64,000 bases of DNA from Fen-1273 sp963748405 (GTDB taxonomy: Bacteria > Bacteroidota > Ignavibacteria > UBA10030 > UBA6906): the NCBI GenBank assembly GCA_963748405.1, contig CAVVIT010000011.1:558001-622000 (forward strand), written 5' to 3'. The notes under the pieces were generated by a model. That model ran no database searches and was not told the origin of the DNA. It saw only the letters and a list, made by a program, of their open reading frames with translations. Made by a program: the position numbers and the translations under genes. Positions 16,664 to 24,674 of this stretch are shown in pieces; position 1 is the first letter of the stretch, and the number at the start of each line of letters is the position of its first letter.

Positions 16664-17926
16664 ATGACCGACAGGATATGTCTGTTTGAAGATCAGTACT
16701 TCCGCAGGCTGCTCCCGCTCGTGTACACGCGGCCGGTGTATGACCTGCGGTGCGGGATGCTCACGCTCCGCGAGAAAATCCAGAAGCGGTATCCGGGGAC
16801 GACGCTCGGGCTCCACTGCCGGGCGTACCTCGCGGATCTCCTGAAAGAGCAGAATCCGGGTGCTGCGGTCAACACGGCCGGGGGGCAGGGATGCCTGTTC
16901 CTGAACGGGAGAATCGTGGCCACCGGGGAGCTTGCCCGTCAGATCCCGCTCGACGGGCCGGACGGCCTCTATGTTGCGGGGGATGTGCTCGTGGCGGCGC
17001 GTGTCGGGAGCCGGGTACTGGAATCGTTCAGGGGCGGGCTTCCGGAATTCCCGGGCGTCTCCGCGTTTCCGGGACTCCCCGTGACCTCCCTCGAGGCGAA
17101 GATGGTCTCCTATCCGTGGGACCTCGTGAATCTCAACGGTCCGGAGATCGTATCGGATTTCGCGCTTCTGGCGCCGGAACAGGGATCGAGGATGCGGGGA
17201 ACGGTGTACGAGGGGGCCCACCTCGTCAATCCCGGCAACATCGTGATCGGCGAAGGCTCAAAGGTGAAGCCCGGTGTCGTTCTCGACGCAGAGGGGGGGC
17301 CGATATGGATCGGGAACAACGTGACAGTGTTCCCGAATGCCGTCATCGAGGGCCCCGCGTTCGTCGGAGACAGATCGCTGATCAAGGTGGGAGCGAAGAT
17401 ATACGAGAACACAAGCATCGGTCCCGTGTGCAAGGTCGGCGGCGAAGTGGAAGGCGCGGTGATCCATTCGTTCTCCAACAAGCAGCATGACGGCTTCCTC
17501 GGCCATGCGTATCTGGGGATGTGGGTCAACCTGGGAGCCGACACGAACAACAGCGACCTGAAGAACAACTACGGCAACGTGAAACTCGTGATCGACGGCG
17601 AGACCGTGGACAGCGGTTCGATGTTCATGGGACTGGTGATGGGGGATCATTCAAAAAGCTCCATCAACTCCATGTTCAACACCGGAACGGTTGTCGGCGT
17701 CTCGAGCAACATCTTCGGGAGCGGTTTTCCCCCGAAGTCGGTTCCCTCGTTCGCCTGGGGAGGAGGTGAGGGGCTGAAGACGTATGACCTGGAAAAGGCC
17801 CTTCAGGTGGCACGGCGGGTGATGGGGAGGAGGAAGCTGGCACTTTCGCCGGCCGAGGAGAAGGTTCTCCGTGCGGTCTTTGAGCTGACGAAGAAGGAGA
17901 GGGGGCCTGCTCTCTCTCCGCACTGA
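16664..17926 (+). CDS. GlmU-like sugar-phosphate nucleotidyltransferase/acetyltransferase (alternative bacterial type)
   Basis: A 420-residue protein of the alternative GlmU group (putative UDP-GlcNAc diphosphorylase / glucosamine-1-phosphate N-acetyltransferase) typical of the FCB group. The N-terminal part (ICLFEDQYFRRLLPLVYTRP, YDLRCGMLTLREKI) is a divergent nucleotidyltransferase domain. From ~residue 180 there is a left-handed beta-helix of hexapeptide repeats (NPGNIVIGEGSKVKPGVVLD, IGNNVTVFPNAVIEG), with the ADTNNSDLKNNYG motif of the acyltransferase site. Start ATG 12 bases after nagB stop; the pair is an operon ended by a clear terminator. Confidence 0.85.
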   Translation: MTDRICLFEDQYFRRLLPLVYTRPVYDLRCGMLTLREKIQKRYPGTTLGLHCRAYLADLLKEQNPGAAVNTAGGQGCLFLNGRIVATGELARQIPLDGPDGLYVAGDVLVAARVGSRVLESFRGGLPEFPGVSAFPGLPVTSLEAKMVSYPWDLVNLNGPEIVSDFALLAPEQGSRMRGTVYEGAHLVNPGNIVIGEGSKVKPGVVLDAEGGPIWIGNNVTVFPNAVIEGPAFVGDRSLIKVGAKIYENTSIGPVCKVGGEVEGAVIHSFSNKQHDGFLGHAYLGMWVNLGADTNNSDLKNNYGNVKLVIDGETVDSGSMFMGLVMGDHSKSSINSMFNTGTVVGVSSNIFGSGFPPKSVPSFAWGGGEGLKTYDLEKALQVARRVMGRRKLALSPAEEKVLRAVFELTKKERGPALSPH

Positions 17927-17954
17927 GCGTTCCGGAGACACCGCTCAGATTCAC

Positions 17955-17987
17955 AATCCCGCCCCTTACAGGGCGGGATTCTTTTTT
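17955..17987 (+). terminator. Rho-independent terminator of nagB-glmU-like operon
   Basis: Perfect 10-bp stem AATCCCGCCC / GGGCGGGATT with a 6-base loop, then C and six T. It lies 29 bases after the stop codon. Confidence 0.92.
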
Positions 17988-18055
17988 GGGGAGGGGGGAA
18001 TTTGCCGTCTGTTTTTCGGCTGATCGGAAGCCTCCCCGGTTCCGCCATTTTTCAC

Positions 18056-18098
18056 TTGACTTTCTGATTCTTTCGGAGTAATTTAAGACTAAATAGTC
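18056..18098 (+). promoter_or_regulatory. Promoter and palindromic operator of the Rrf2 regulator
   Basis: TTGACT at 18056-18061, 17-base spacer, TAATTT at 18079-18084. Just downstream is the palindrome GACTAAATAGTC (18087-18098) followed by CGATAT, resembling the IscR type-1 pattern GACT-N4-AGTC with flanking AT. It covers the expected transcription start, so binding would repress: autoregulation by the Rrf2 protein is inferred. Confidence 0.7.
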
Positions 18099-18109
18099 CG
18101 ATATAGAAC

Positions 18110-18541
18110 ATGAGCCTCATATTCAGCCGTCAATGCGAATACGCCCTCCAGGCGGTGGTCTACCTGGCCCTGCAGGAGGAAGGTGAGCGCACTTCGATCA
18201 GGGATCTGACGAAGAAACTCGACATCCCCTACCATTTTCTCGCGAAGATCCTCCAGGATCTCTCGAGGAAAGGACTCCTTGCCTCCAGCAAGGGGCCCGG
18301 CGGCGGATTCTCACTTGGAATGCCTGCGCGGGACATCACACTCTTTCATATCGTCGAAGCAATCGACGGCGTTGACCTGACGCAGAATTGCGTGATGGGG
18401 TTTCCCGAATGCTCCGGGAAACATCCCTGTGCGGTGCACGAAAAATGGGCCTCCCTGAGGGACGGCATATACTCGATGCTCGTGGGAAAGAATGTCGCCC
18501 AGCTCGCCGGTGAAATGAAAAAACCGGGATATACGACATAG
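18110..18541 (+). CDS. Rrf2-family Fe-S transcriptional regulator
   Basis: A 143-residue winged-helix regulator. Residues 1-65 are the DNA-binding domain (RQCEYALQAVVYLA, IPYHFLAKILQDLSRKGLL, SSKGPGGGFSL). C94, C101 and C107 match the three-cysteine cluster-binding loop of IscR/NsrR. It is therefore likely to sense iron-sulfur status, nitric oxide or redox state. It heads an operon with a NapH-like ferredoxin membrane protein (14 bases later) and a methyltransferase, and has a fitting operator directly at its own start site. Distinct from the second Rrf2 gene at 56 kb. Confidence 0.9.
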   Translation: MSLIFSRQCEYALQAVVYLALQEEGERTSIRDLTKKLDIPYHFLAKILQDLSRKGLLASSKGPGGGFSLGMPARDITLFHIVEAIDGVDLTQNCVMGFPECSGKHPCAVHEKWASLRDGIYSMLVGKNVAQLAGEMKKPGYTT

Positions 18542-18554
18542 AGGGGGAGATGCC

Positions 18555-19736
18555 ATGAGAACGGAACGTGCATTCAATGCCGGTGATGCGATCAAAGTCG
18601 CACCCTCCCCGAAACGCGTTATCAGGAAGATCCCCCCGGACCTCCGGCGCCGGAAGATCGACTTCACCGTCGAACCCGTCCGGTACAGGCGGATCCTCTG
18701 GCGGTTCAGGGAGGATTCCCAGTTTCTCCGCACGACCGTTCAGGCCGCGTTCGCCCTTCTCTGCGTCTGGATCGGCGTCGAGTTCGTGCTGTTTGCGCAG
18801 TGGGGAATGTCGGGAGGTTCGGCACCGTTCGTTTCCCGGCCTCCGGGTGCGGAAGGGTTCCTCCCGATCAGCGCACTGATAAGCCTGAAGTACTTTGCGC
18901 TCACGGGGATCGTCAACGCCGTTCATCCTTCCGGCCTGTTTATTCTGCTGGCGATACTGGCCGTGAGCCTGCTCCTGAAGAAGGCCTTCTGCAGCTGGCT
19001 CTGTCCCATCGGGACGCTGAGCGAATCGCTCTGGATGCTCGGCCGGAAACTCTTCGGCAGGAACCTGACGCTCCCTCGCTGGCTCGACTACCCTCTCCGT
19101 TCCCTGAAGTACATCCTCATGGGGTTCTTCGTCTGGAGCGTCGCGGCGATGGATGCGGGAGACCTGGCGAATTTCATCTACAGCCCGTATAACAAGGTCG
19201 CCGACATCAAGATGTACCTCTTCTTTGCGGGGATCGGGGGTGCAGCGCTCTGGACAATCGCCTTCCTCATTCTCTTCTCGATGGTGATCAAGAACTTCTG
19301 GTGCCGGTTCCTCTGTCCGTACGGTGCTCTCCTGGGAATTGCGAGCTTCTTGAGTCCCCTGAAGATCACGCGGACCGCATCGTCGTGCATCGACTGCCGG
19401 CTCTGCACGAAGGCGTGCCCGGCCGGGATCAACGTACACAGCGCGACGCGCGTCCGGAGCGACGAATGCATGAGCTGCCTTGCGTGCGTCGAGGCCTGCC
19501 CGGTCAAAGACACCCTGTCCATGAAGGCAATCGGCCGCCCGAGCCCCGTCCCGGCCTGGGTGTTCGGCGTCCTCGTCGCGGGAGTGTTCGTGGCGGTCAC
19601 GGGGCTGGCCGTCCTCACCGGCCGGTGGCAGAACGGCATATCACGGGAGGAATATCAGCGCAGGTTCGACCAGATCGATGCCCCCGTTTACAATCATTTC
19701 CGCGGCCATGTGCCGCAGTACGGGCCCAATGACTGA
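18555..19736 (+). CDS. Membrane-bound 4Fe-4S ferredoxin-type protein (NapH/CcoG/YccM-like)
   Basis: A 393-residue membrane protein with about five helices. Two CxxxCP motifs face the cytoplasm after helices (CSWLCPIGTL and CRFLCPYGAL), and two complete 4Fe-4S sets follow (CIDCRLCTKACP and CMSCLACVEACP). A last helix lies near residues 335-355, with a short soluble tail. This is the arrangement of NapH/NosR/CcoG-type proteins that pass electrons from quinol or act in copper/cytochrome oxidase maturation. No catalytic partner is adjacent, so the role here is open. Coupled to an Rrf2 Fe-S regulator upstream; overlaps the following methyltransferase by 8 bases. Confidence 0.85.
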   Translation: MRTERAFNAGDAIKVAPSPKRVIRKIPPDLRRRKIDFTVEPVRYRRILWRFREDSQFLRTTVQAAFALLCVWIGVEFVLFAQWGMSGGSAPFVSRPPGAEGFLPISALISLKYFALTGIVNAVHPSGLFILLAILAVSLLLKKAFCSWLCPIGTLSESLWMLGRKLFGRNLTLPRWLDYPLRSLKYILMGFFVWSVAAMDAGDLANFIYSPYNKVADIKMYLFFAGIGGAALWTIAFLILFSMVIKNFWCRFLCPYGALLGIASFLSPLKITRTASSCIDCRLCTKACPAGINVHSATRVRSDECMSCLACVEACPVKDTLSMKAIGRPSPVPAWVFGVLVAGVFVAVTGLAVLTGRWQNGISREEYQRRFDQIDAPVYNHFRGHVPQYGPND

Positions 19737-20514
19737 TCCCGGATCCCCCGTCCCGCTGGACCCTTCGGCATTCTACGACAGCCTGGCCCCCGATTACGAC
19801 AGCATGACCGGTTTCGAAATGCGATTCGTGCGGGAAAAGCCGTTCTTCCGTCTCCTCGTGGAAAACCGGCGGATCGGAACGGCCCTCGACGCCGGATGCG
19901 GGACCGGGTTTCACTCTCTTCTCCTTGCCGGACTCGGCGCGCGGGTGACGGCCGTTGACGTATCGGCTGAAATGCTCGACCGTCTCCGGTTGCACGCCGG
20001 GAAGATGAATCTCGATATCAGGAGCGTTCGCTCGGATTTCGGCCGCCTCCGTGATGTCGTGAGCGGACCGTTCGACGCTGTGTTCTGCATGGGAAACACG
20101 CTTCCCCATCTGCCGGGGGAGAAGGAAATCCGCGCCGCGCTCGAGACGTTTTCCGCTCTGCTCCGCCCGGGCGGAATGCTGTTCCTCCAGATTCTGAATT
20201 ACGACAGGATTCTGGCGACCCGCGAGCGCATTCAGGGAGTCAGGGAGAGCAACGGGATGACATTTGTCCGGTTCTACGACTTCGACGAAGACGGCCGACG
20301 GATACGGTTCAACATTCTCAGGCTGGAAAAGAAGGAGGGGAAGGTCTCGCACTCCCTCGTGACCGTGCCTCTGATTCCCCTCATGGCCCGGGGAACGGTG
20401 GACCTGATCGGGAAATGCGGTTTCCGGGAGGTCAGCACGTTCGGGAGCGTGGCGATGGAGCCTTTTGACGAATCGGAGTCCAGGGACCTTGTAATTCTCG
20501 CGACGACTCCGTAG
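19729..20514 (+). CDS. Class I SAM-dependent methyltransferase
   Basis: A 261-residue cytoplasmic protein. The SAM-binding fold is shown by ALDAGCGTGFHSLLLAGLGA (motif I), TAVDVSAEML (motif II), FDAVFCMGNTLPHL and LRPGGMLFLQILN. The start ATG at 19729 overlaps the preceding membrane protein gene by 8 bases, so it belongs to the same Rrf2-led operon. Substrate unknown. Confidence 0.85.
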   Translation: MTDPGSPVPLDPSAFYDSLAPDYDSMTGFEMRFVREKPFFRLLVENRRIGTALDAGCGTGFHSLLLAGLGARVTAVDVSAEMLDRLRLHAGKMNLDIRSVRSDFGRLRDVVSGPFDAVFCMGNTLPHLPGEKEIRAALETFSALLRPGGMLFLQILNYDRILATRERIQGVRESNGMTFVRFYDFDEDGRRIRFNILRLEKKEGKVSHSLVTVPLIPLMARGTVDLIGKCGFREVSTFGSVAMEPFDESESRDLVILATTP

Positions 20515-20641
20515 ACTTCACTGTGGCAACGATGTGTATACCTCCGCCCGCCGGAGCCGGTGCGGCGTAGTGTAGAAACTGCAATCATGCGCTCTTCCGT
20601 ATTGCGGCAGTTCGCAGGTATTTTCCGCACGAGCCGCCTAT

Positions 20642-20655
20642 TGTAACATATTACA
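20642..20655. promoter_or_regulatory. Palindromic operator-like site
   Basis: TGTAACATATTACA: TGTAA and TTACA arms around CATA. It lies ~80 bases upstream of the exported-protein pair, near an AT-rich stretch with a possible -10 TATTCT at 20669. No good -35 is present, which would suit an activator site. The binding protein is unknown. Confidence 0.4.
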
Positions 20656-20736
20656 CTTCCTCTGCAAATATTCTCTTCCGGAAATTCGTGGCATTCCCTT
20701 TGCCGTCACGGGGTGTCAAGAAAAGGAGCGTGGGAC

Positions 20737-21216
20737 GTGAATTCCCGCTGGAAGAACGGAATCGCAATACTCGGACTGTCACTGATGTGTGGTGCGGAAG
20801 CGTCCGCTCAGACCGCCGCCGCGACACAGAACCTCGCGATCGAGGTGAAGCCCGTGACCCGGCTCGTCGTGTCCGGTTCCCCGCTCCCCCTGTCTGTCAC
20901 CGCGGGCTCAGGGAGCGCCTCCGACGGAAGCAGCACTTACAGTCTTGTGACGAATCTCCCGAACATGAAAATCGCCGCGTCCATCGACAGGCCGATGCCG
21001 GCGGGCACCTCTCTTGCGATACGTCTCGAGAGTTCCCGCGGAACGAGCAGCGGGGAAATCGATATCACCGGGGCCACGGGCTCGACGGTTCTCGTCGCGG
21101 GGATCGGCCCGGGTGTCGAAAGCGGTCAGAAGATCACGTACAGATTTTCGGCGGAGCCGGGACTGGCCGAGCTTGCTCCCTCGGATCGGACGGTAACGCT
21201 GACACTGAGCGACTGA
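20737..21216 (+). CDS. Small exported protein of unknown function (first of a pair)
   Basis: A 159-residue protein with a signal peptide (ending near AEASAQ), then a beta-rich, Ser/Thr/Gly-rich domain with no known motif (IEVKPVTRLVVSG, ending SDRTVTLTLSD). GTG start at 20737 with AAGGAG eight bases upstream. The next gene begins 2 bases after its stop and encodes a shorter protein with a similar end (TLTITVTD) and similar opening (VRFEVIPV / IEVKPV), so they may be paralogues, perhaps pilin- or adhesin-like subunits. Function not assigned. Confidence 0.7.
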   Translation: MNSRWKNGIAILGLSLMCGAEASAQTAAATQNLAIEVKPVTRLVVSGSPLPLSVTAGSGSASDGSSTYSLVTNLPNMKIAASIDRPMPAGTSLAIRLESSRGTSSGEIDITGATGSTVLVAGIGPGVESGQKITYRFSAEPGLAELAPSDRTVTLTLSD

Positions 21217-21218
21217 CA

Positions 21219-21518
21219 ATGAAAATCTCTGCACTTCTTCTGGCAGCGGCACTTCTTTTCCCGGGAATTTCCCGGGCACAGCATTCCGCTGACGCGTCGG
21301 CAACGGTCCGCTTCGAAGTCATTCCGGTCCATTCCGCTGCAGGCGCATTCTCCGCGCCGCAGGTGTTTCCCGAAAAAGTGACCGTGTCCGTATCTCCCCT
21401 TACCGGCCCGGACAATCCCCGGCCGGCCCCGGCGTCGCCGCACATGCTCCTTTCTCCCGGGTCGACCGTCGTGCACCCCTCCCGGGGCTCAACGCTCACG
21501 ATCACAGTGACAGACTGA
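21219..21518 (+). CDS. Small exported protein of unknown function (second of a pair)
   Basis: A 99-residue protein with a clear signal peptide (MKISALLLAAALLFPGISRAQ). The remainder is Pro/Ser/Val-rich and ends GSTLTITVTD, like the preceding gene product. It starts 2 bases after the upstream stop, and its own stop touches the ATG of the DCC-family gene, so three genes are tightly coupled. Confidence 0.68.
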   Translation: MKISALLLAAALLFPGISRAQHSADASATVRFEVIPVHSAAGAFSAPQVFPEKVTVSVSPLTGPDNPRPAPASPHMLLSPGSTVVHPSRGSTLTITVTD

Positions 21519-21908
21519 ATGGACGCACCCCCGGCCGGCGAGGGCTGGCTTCTGTATGACGCCTCGTGCGGGTTCTGCAGCCGCTGGGTTCCGTTCTGGA
21601 GTGGCATGCTTCGCCGGAGAGGATACGGTGTAGTGCCCCTGCAGTCAGCGTGGGTGGCGGAGCGGCTGCATCTGGAAGCCGGAGAAATCACCGCGGACCT
21701 CAGGCTTCTCCTTCGCGATGAGAAACAGATCAGGGGCGCCGACGTCTACAGGCACCTGATGAAGCGCATCTGGTGGGCCTATCCGCTCTATCTGTGTTCC
21801 GTCACCCCGATTCTGCGGGGTGTCTTTGACGCGGCGTACAGGGGGTTTGCTGACCACCGTCACCGGATATCCCGGATGTGCCGGCTCGGGGTTCCCCGAA
21901 GACCGTGA
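21519..21908 (+). CDS. DCC-family (DUF393) thiol-disulfide oxidoreductase-like protein
   Basis: A 129-residue protein with the family hallmark near the N-terminus, LLYDASCGFCSRW, i.e. a D-x-x-C-x-x-C site (C17, C20) on a thioredoxin-like fold. The C-terminus has an aromatic amphipathic region (IWWAYPLYLCSVTPIL) and a basic tail. The ATG follows directly on the upstream TGA. A redox role is inferred; the partner is unknown. Confidence 0.82.
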   Translation: MDAPPAGEGWLLYDASCGFCSRWVPFWSGMLRRRGYGVVPLQSAWVAERLHLEAGEITADLRLLLRDEKQIRGADVYRHLMKRIWWAYPLYLCSVTPILRGVFDAAYRGFADHRHRISRMCRLGVPRRP

Positions 21909-21912
21909 CGGC

Positions 21913-22974
21913 TCAGTCCGTCCCGTAGATGCGTTCACCCCGCTCGATGTCCAGGAGGGCCCGCTTACGCCAGAGTCCCCCCCCGTATCCTCCGAGGTTG
22001 CCGTCCTTGTTCACGACCCGGTGACACGGGATCACGATCGCGATGCGGTTGAGTCCGTTCGTATGTCCCACCGCGCGCTGCGCCCGCGGCGCCCCCACTT
22101 TCGCGGCGAGCGCTTCATAGGAGAGCGTTCCCCCGTACGGGATTCCCAGGAGCCCCTTCCACACCCGCTGCTGGAATTCCGATCCTGGATAGGCGAGCGG
22201 GACGGAAAACTTCCTCAGCTCCCCGGAGAAGTACTTCTTCAATTCTTCCCTGAGCAGCTGCAGGACGGGGTTCTCTCCGGGGACGATCGGACACCTGAAC
22301 AGCCGCCCGAGCGTGGCGATCTGGGCTTCGAGCATCCGGCGGTCGGTGAATTCGAGAAGAACCAGGTGCTCTCCTGTCGCTCCCGCGACGAGCGGGCCGA
22401 GCGGGCTTTCGATCCACCCCACCGTGATGCACTTTGTCCCGTCGGCCTTCCCGGGAGAGGTTCCGAACACCCGCGCGAACGCCTCCCGGAATCCGCTGTG
22501 GGATTCATACCCGTGGCCGAGCGTCACATCATCCAGGTTTTCCCCCTTGCGTATCTTCTCGAAGGCCTTTCCGAGCCTCCGGCCGCGGCAATATGCCTGG
22601 AATGTCATCCCGTAGTTCTTGTTGAAGAACCGTCTTGCCCTGGCCGGATCGATGTCCATCTCCCGCAGTGTCGCATCCGAAAACCTCCGGGAGGGGTTCC
22701 TCTCGATCTCGGTGAGAAGCCGGCCGGCCCACGGCGGCGGCTCGCCGATGGCGGACAGAGGCCTGCATCGTTTGCACGGCCGGTACCCCGCGAAGACCGC
22801 CTCCCGGGGGGTGGCGAAATACTCCACATTGCGGGGGAGGGGTTTGCGGGCCCCGCACGAGGGAAGGCAGAAGACCCCCGTCGTCCTGACGCCCAGGTAA
22901 AAGACCCCGTCGTACGTGGAATCGCTTTTTCTATACGCCCGCTCCATCTCTGTCTGCGAGGGAAGGCTTGTCAT
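21913..22974 (-). CDS. ada: Bifunctional Ada: DNA methyl-phosphotriester/O6-alkylguanine repair and transcriptional activator
   Basis: A 353-residue protein with three domains: N-terminal Ada zinc domain with four cysteines (FCLPSC and PCKRC), which accepts methyl groups from phosphotriesters; AraC-type helix-turn-helix (~residues 100-165, GYESHSGFREAFARVFG); and an alkylguanine methyltransferase domain with the acceptor cysteine in IVIPCHRVV. Methylation of the N-terminal domain normally turns the protein into an activator of its own gene. Start ATG at 22974 with an AAAGGA site; 22975-23112 is a divergent promoter region shared with the ECF sigma gene. Confidence 0.95.
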   Translation of the reverse strand: MTSLPSQTEMERAYRKSDSTYDGVFYLGVRTTGVFCLPSCGARKPLPRNVEYFATPREAVFAGYRPCKRCRPLSAIGEPPPWAGRLLTEIERNPSRRFSDATLREMDIDPARARRFFNKNYGMTFQAYCRGRRLGKAFEKIRKGENLDDVTLGHGYESHSGFREAFARVFGTSPGKADGTKCITVGWIESPLGPLVAGATGEHLVLLEFTDRRMLEAQIATLGRLFRCPIVPGENPVLQLLREELKKYFSGELRKFSVPLAYPGSEFQQRVWKGLLGIPYGGTLSYEALAAKVGAPRAQRAVGHTNGLNRIAIVIPCHRVVNKDGNLGGYGGGLWRKRALLDIERGERIYGTD

Positions 22975-23112
22975 GTTGTTTCCTTTCGTGAAACTTGTGT
23001 TCCTGTTTTCAAGTAACAATAGCATCTCCGGGGGTCGAAATCCACCGGAAAATGGACACTGATATTCAAACCCCTGCCGGCAACCATCCGGCGCATCCTC
23101 CGGTCTAATGCT

Positions 23113-23712
23113 ATGTCCCGGGACAACTCACAATCGACCTATCGTACGATGGAAGACGCTGATCTGGTCAGGAAGGCGCAGCAGGGGGATATCGTTGCGT
23201 TCGAGCAGCTCGTATTCCGTCACGACAGGAAAGTGCTCTCGATCGCCGCCCGCTACGTGACGAGCGCGGACGATGCCAAAGACATCTACCAGGAGGTGTT
23301 CATCCGGGTGTACCGGGGCCTGAAGCGATTCACCTTCAGGAGCGAATTCTCCACCTGGGTCCACAGGATCACGGTCAACGTTTGCCTCACGCACCGCTCG
23401 CGCCGCCGCCGCACAGAACAGACGGTGCTCTTCGATGACAGGAACGAGGACGACGGGGAGCCTCACGGGGAGTTCAGGGATCCCGCAGCCGGGCCGGACC
23501 GTCAGGCGGTCGACGCGGACGTCTCCTCGAGAATCGAACGAGCGCTCGGCCGGCTCTCTCCGAAACAGAGGATGGTCTTTACACTCAGGCACATCGAGGG
23601 ATACAGGCTCGGTGAGATTGCACTGATGATGAACTGCATGGAAGGGACCGTGAAACGGTATCTGTTCACAGCAACGCGGCGGATGCGCGATCAACTGAAG
23701 GATGCTCTATGA
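23113..23712 (+). CDS. ECF-type RNA polymerase sigma factor
   Basis: A 199-residue ECF sigma factor. Region 2: DDAKDIYQEVFIRVYRGLKRF and TWVHRITVNVCLTH. Region 4: LGRLSPKQRMVFTLRHIEGY and a helix-turn-helix ending CMEGTVKRYLFTATRRM. Its stop overlaps the start of the anti-sigma gene by four bases (ATGA type). It heads a four-gene unit with an anti-sigma/HEAT protein and two DUF4097 proteins. It diverges from ada. Confidence 0.92.
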   Translation: MSRDNSQSTYRTMEDADLVRKAQQGDIVAFEQLVFRHDRKVLSIAARYVTSADDAKDIYQEVFIRVYRGLKRFTFRSEFSTWVHRITVNVCLTHRSRRRRTEQTVLFDDRNEDDGEPHGEFRDPAAGPDRQAVDADVSSRIERALGRLSPKQRMVFTLRHIEGYRLGEIALMMNCMEGTVKRYLFTATRRMRDQLKDAL

Positions 23713-24674
23713 CTCACAACGACTACAGGGAACTGGTTTTCATCGCCGCCTCCGGCGGCATCGACCCCGACGACCGGTCGGTCCTGGAGAGGCATCTCGC
23801 GACGTGCGACCGGTGCAGGAAGGAGTACGAAGAACTCCGGGCGCTCCACGGCGCCCTTCTCCTGCATCGTCCCGGGGTCGAGCCGGACGACCGACTCCTG
23901 GAGGAGGCGCGCCGGGAATTCAGGATCGCGCTGCAGAAGGAGCGTGCGCGCCGTTCCGCGTTCACCGGGTTCCTCGATCGGATGCTGTTTCCCCGCGCCG
24001 CGCGGTTCGCCCTGGGGGCGGCCGCCGCGGTTGCACTCGGGTTCTTCGTGGGGCGGATCTCCGTCTCCTTTCCCCCGGCCGGAGCCGTTCCTGTCGCGGC
24101 GCCGCTCTCCCAGGCGGGAGGCGTGCGCCCGGAAGAGGACGAGACCCGGATCACCAACGTGCACTTCCTCGGCCGCGGAAACGGATCGGACGAGATTGAG
24201 TTCACGTTCGATGCGGTCACACCCGTCCGCATGCGCGGGAGCATCGACGATCCGAAGATACAGAAGGTTCTGACGCACGCGATGCTGAACGAGGAAAACC
24301 CCGGCGTCCGGATGCAGGCCGTCAACGCGCTCAACAGGCGGGGGCTCGAACCCCAGGACGTGGAGACGAAATCCGCCCTCATCAAGGCCATGGAGGCGGA
24401 CCCCAACGCGGGAGTCAGGAAGGAAGCGATGAACGCGCTCAGGCGCCTCCCCTTCGACGCGGACATTAAGAAAGCGCTGCTCCACGCGCTCATGACTGAC
24501 ACGAACCCCGGGCTCAGGGTTGCCGCCATCAATGCGCTTGATTCCGCGCGGACAAGCGCCCTCGGCATCGACAGCGACATCCTTGACGTCCTGCGGCACA
24601 AGGCACAGACGGACGACAACAATTACATCCGCGTGAAAGCCCGCGCGGTCATCCAGGAGGCGACAAATCCATGA
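23709..24674 (+). CDS. Anti-sigma factor with extracytoplasmic HEAT-like repeats
   Basis: A 321-residue protein. N-terminal zinc anti-sigma domain with H-x3-C-x2-C (HLATCDRC); one membrane helix near residues 95-115 (ARFALGAAAAVALGFFVG). The outer part contains at least four HEAT-type helical repeats of ~30 residues: VLTHAMLNEENPGVRMQAVN, LIKAMEADPNAGVRKEAMNA, LLHALMTDTNPGLRVAAIN, LRHKAQTDDNNYIRVKARA. HEAT arrays bind proteins, so the sensor may read the level of an exported ligand, possibly the DUF4097 proteins encoded next. It overlaps neighbours by 4 bases on each side. Confidence 0.88.
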   Translation: MTHNDYRELVFIAASGGIDPDDRSVLERHLATCDRCRKEYEELRALHGALLLHRPGVEPDDRLLEEARREFRIALQKERARRSAFTGFLDRMLFPRAARFALGAAAAVALGFFVGRISVSFPPAGAVPVAAPLSQAGGVRPEEDETRITNVHFLGRGNGSDEIEFTFDAVTPVRMRGSIDDPKIQKVLTHAMLNEENPGVRMQAVNALNRRGLEPQDVETKSALIKAMEADPNAGVRKEAMNALRRLPFDADIKKALLHALMTDTNPGLRVAAINALDSARTSALGIDSDILDVLRHKAQTDDNNYIRVKARAVIQEATNP

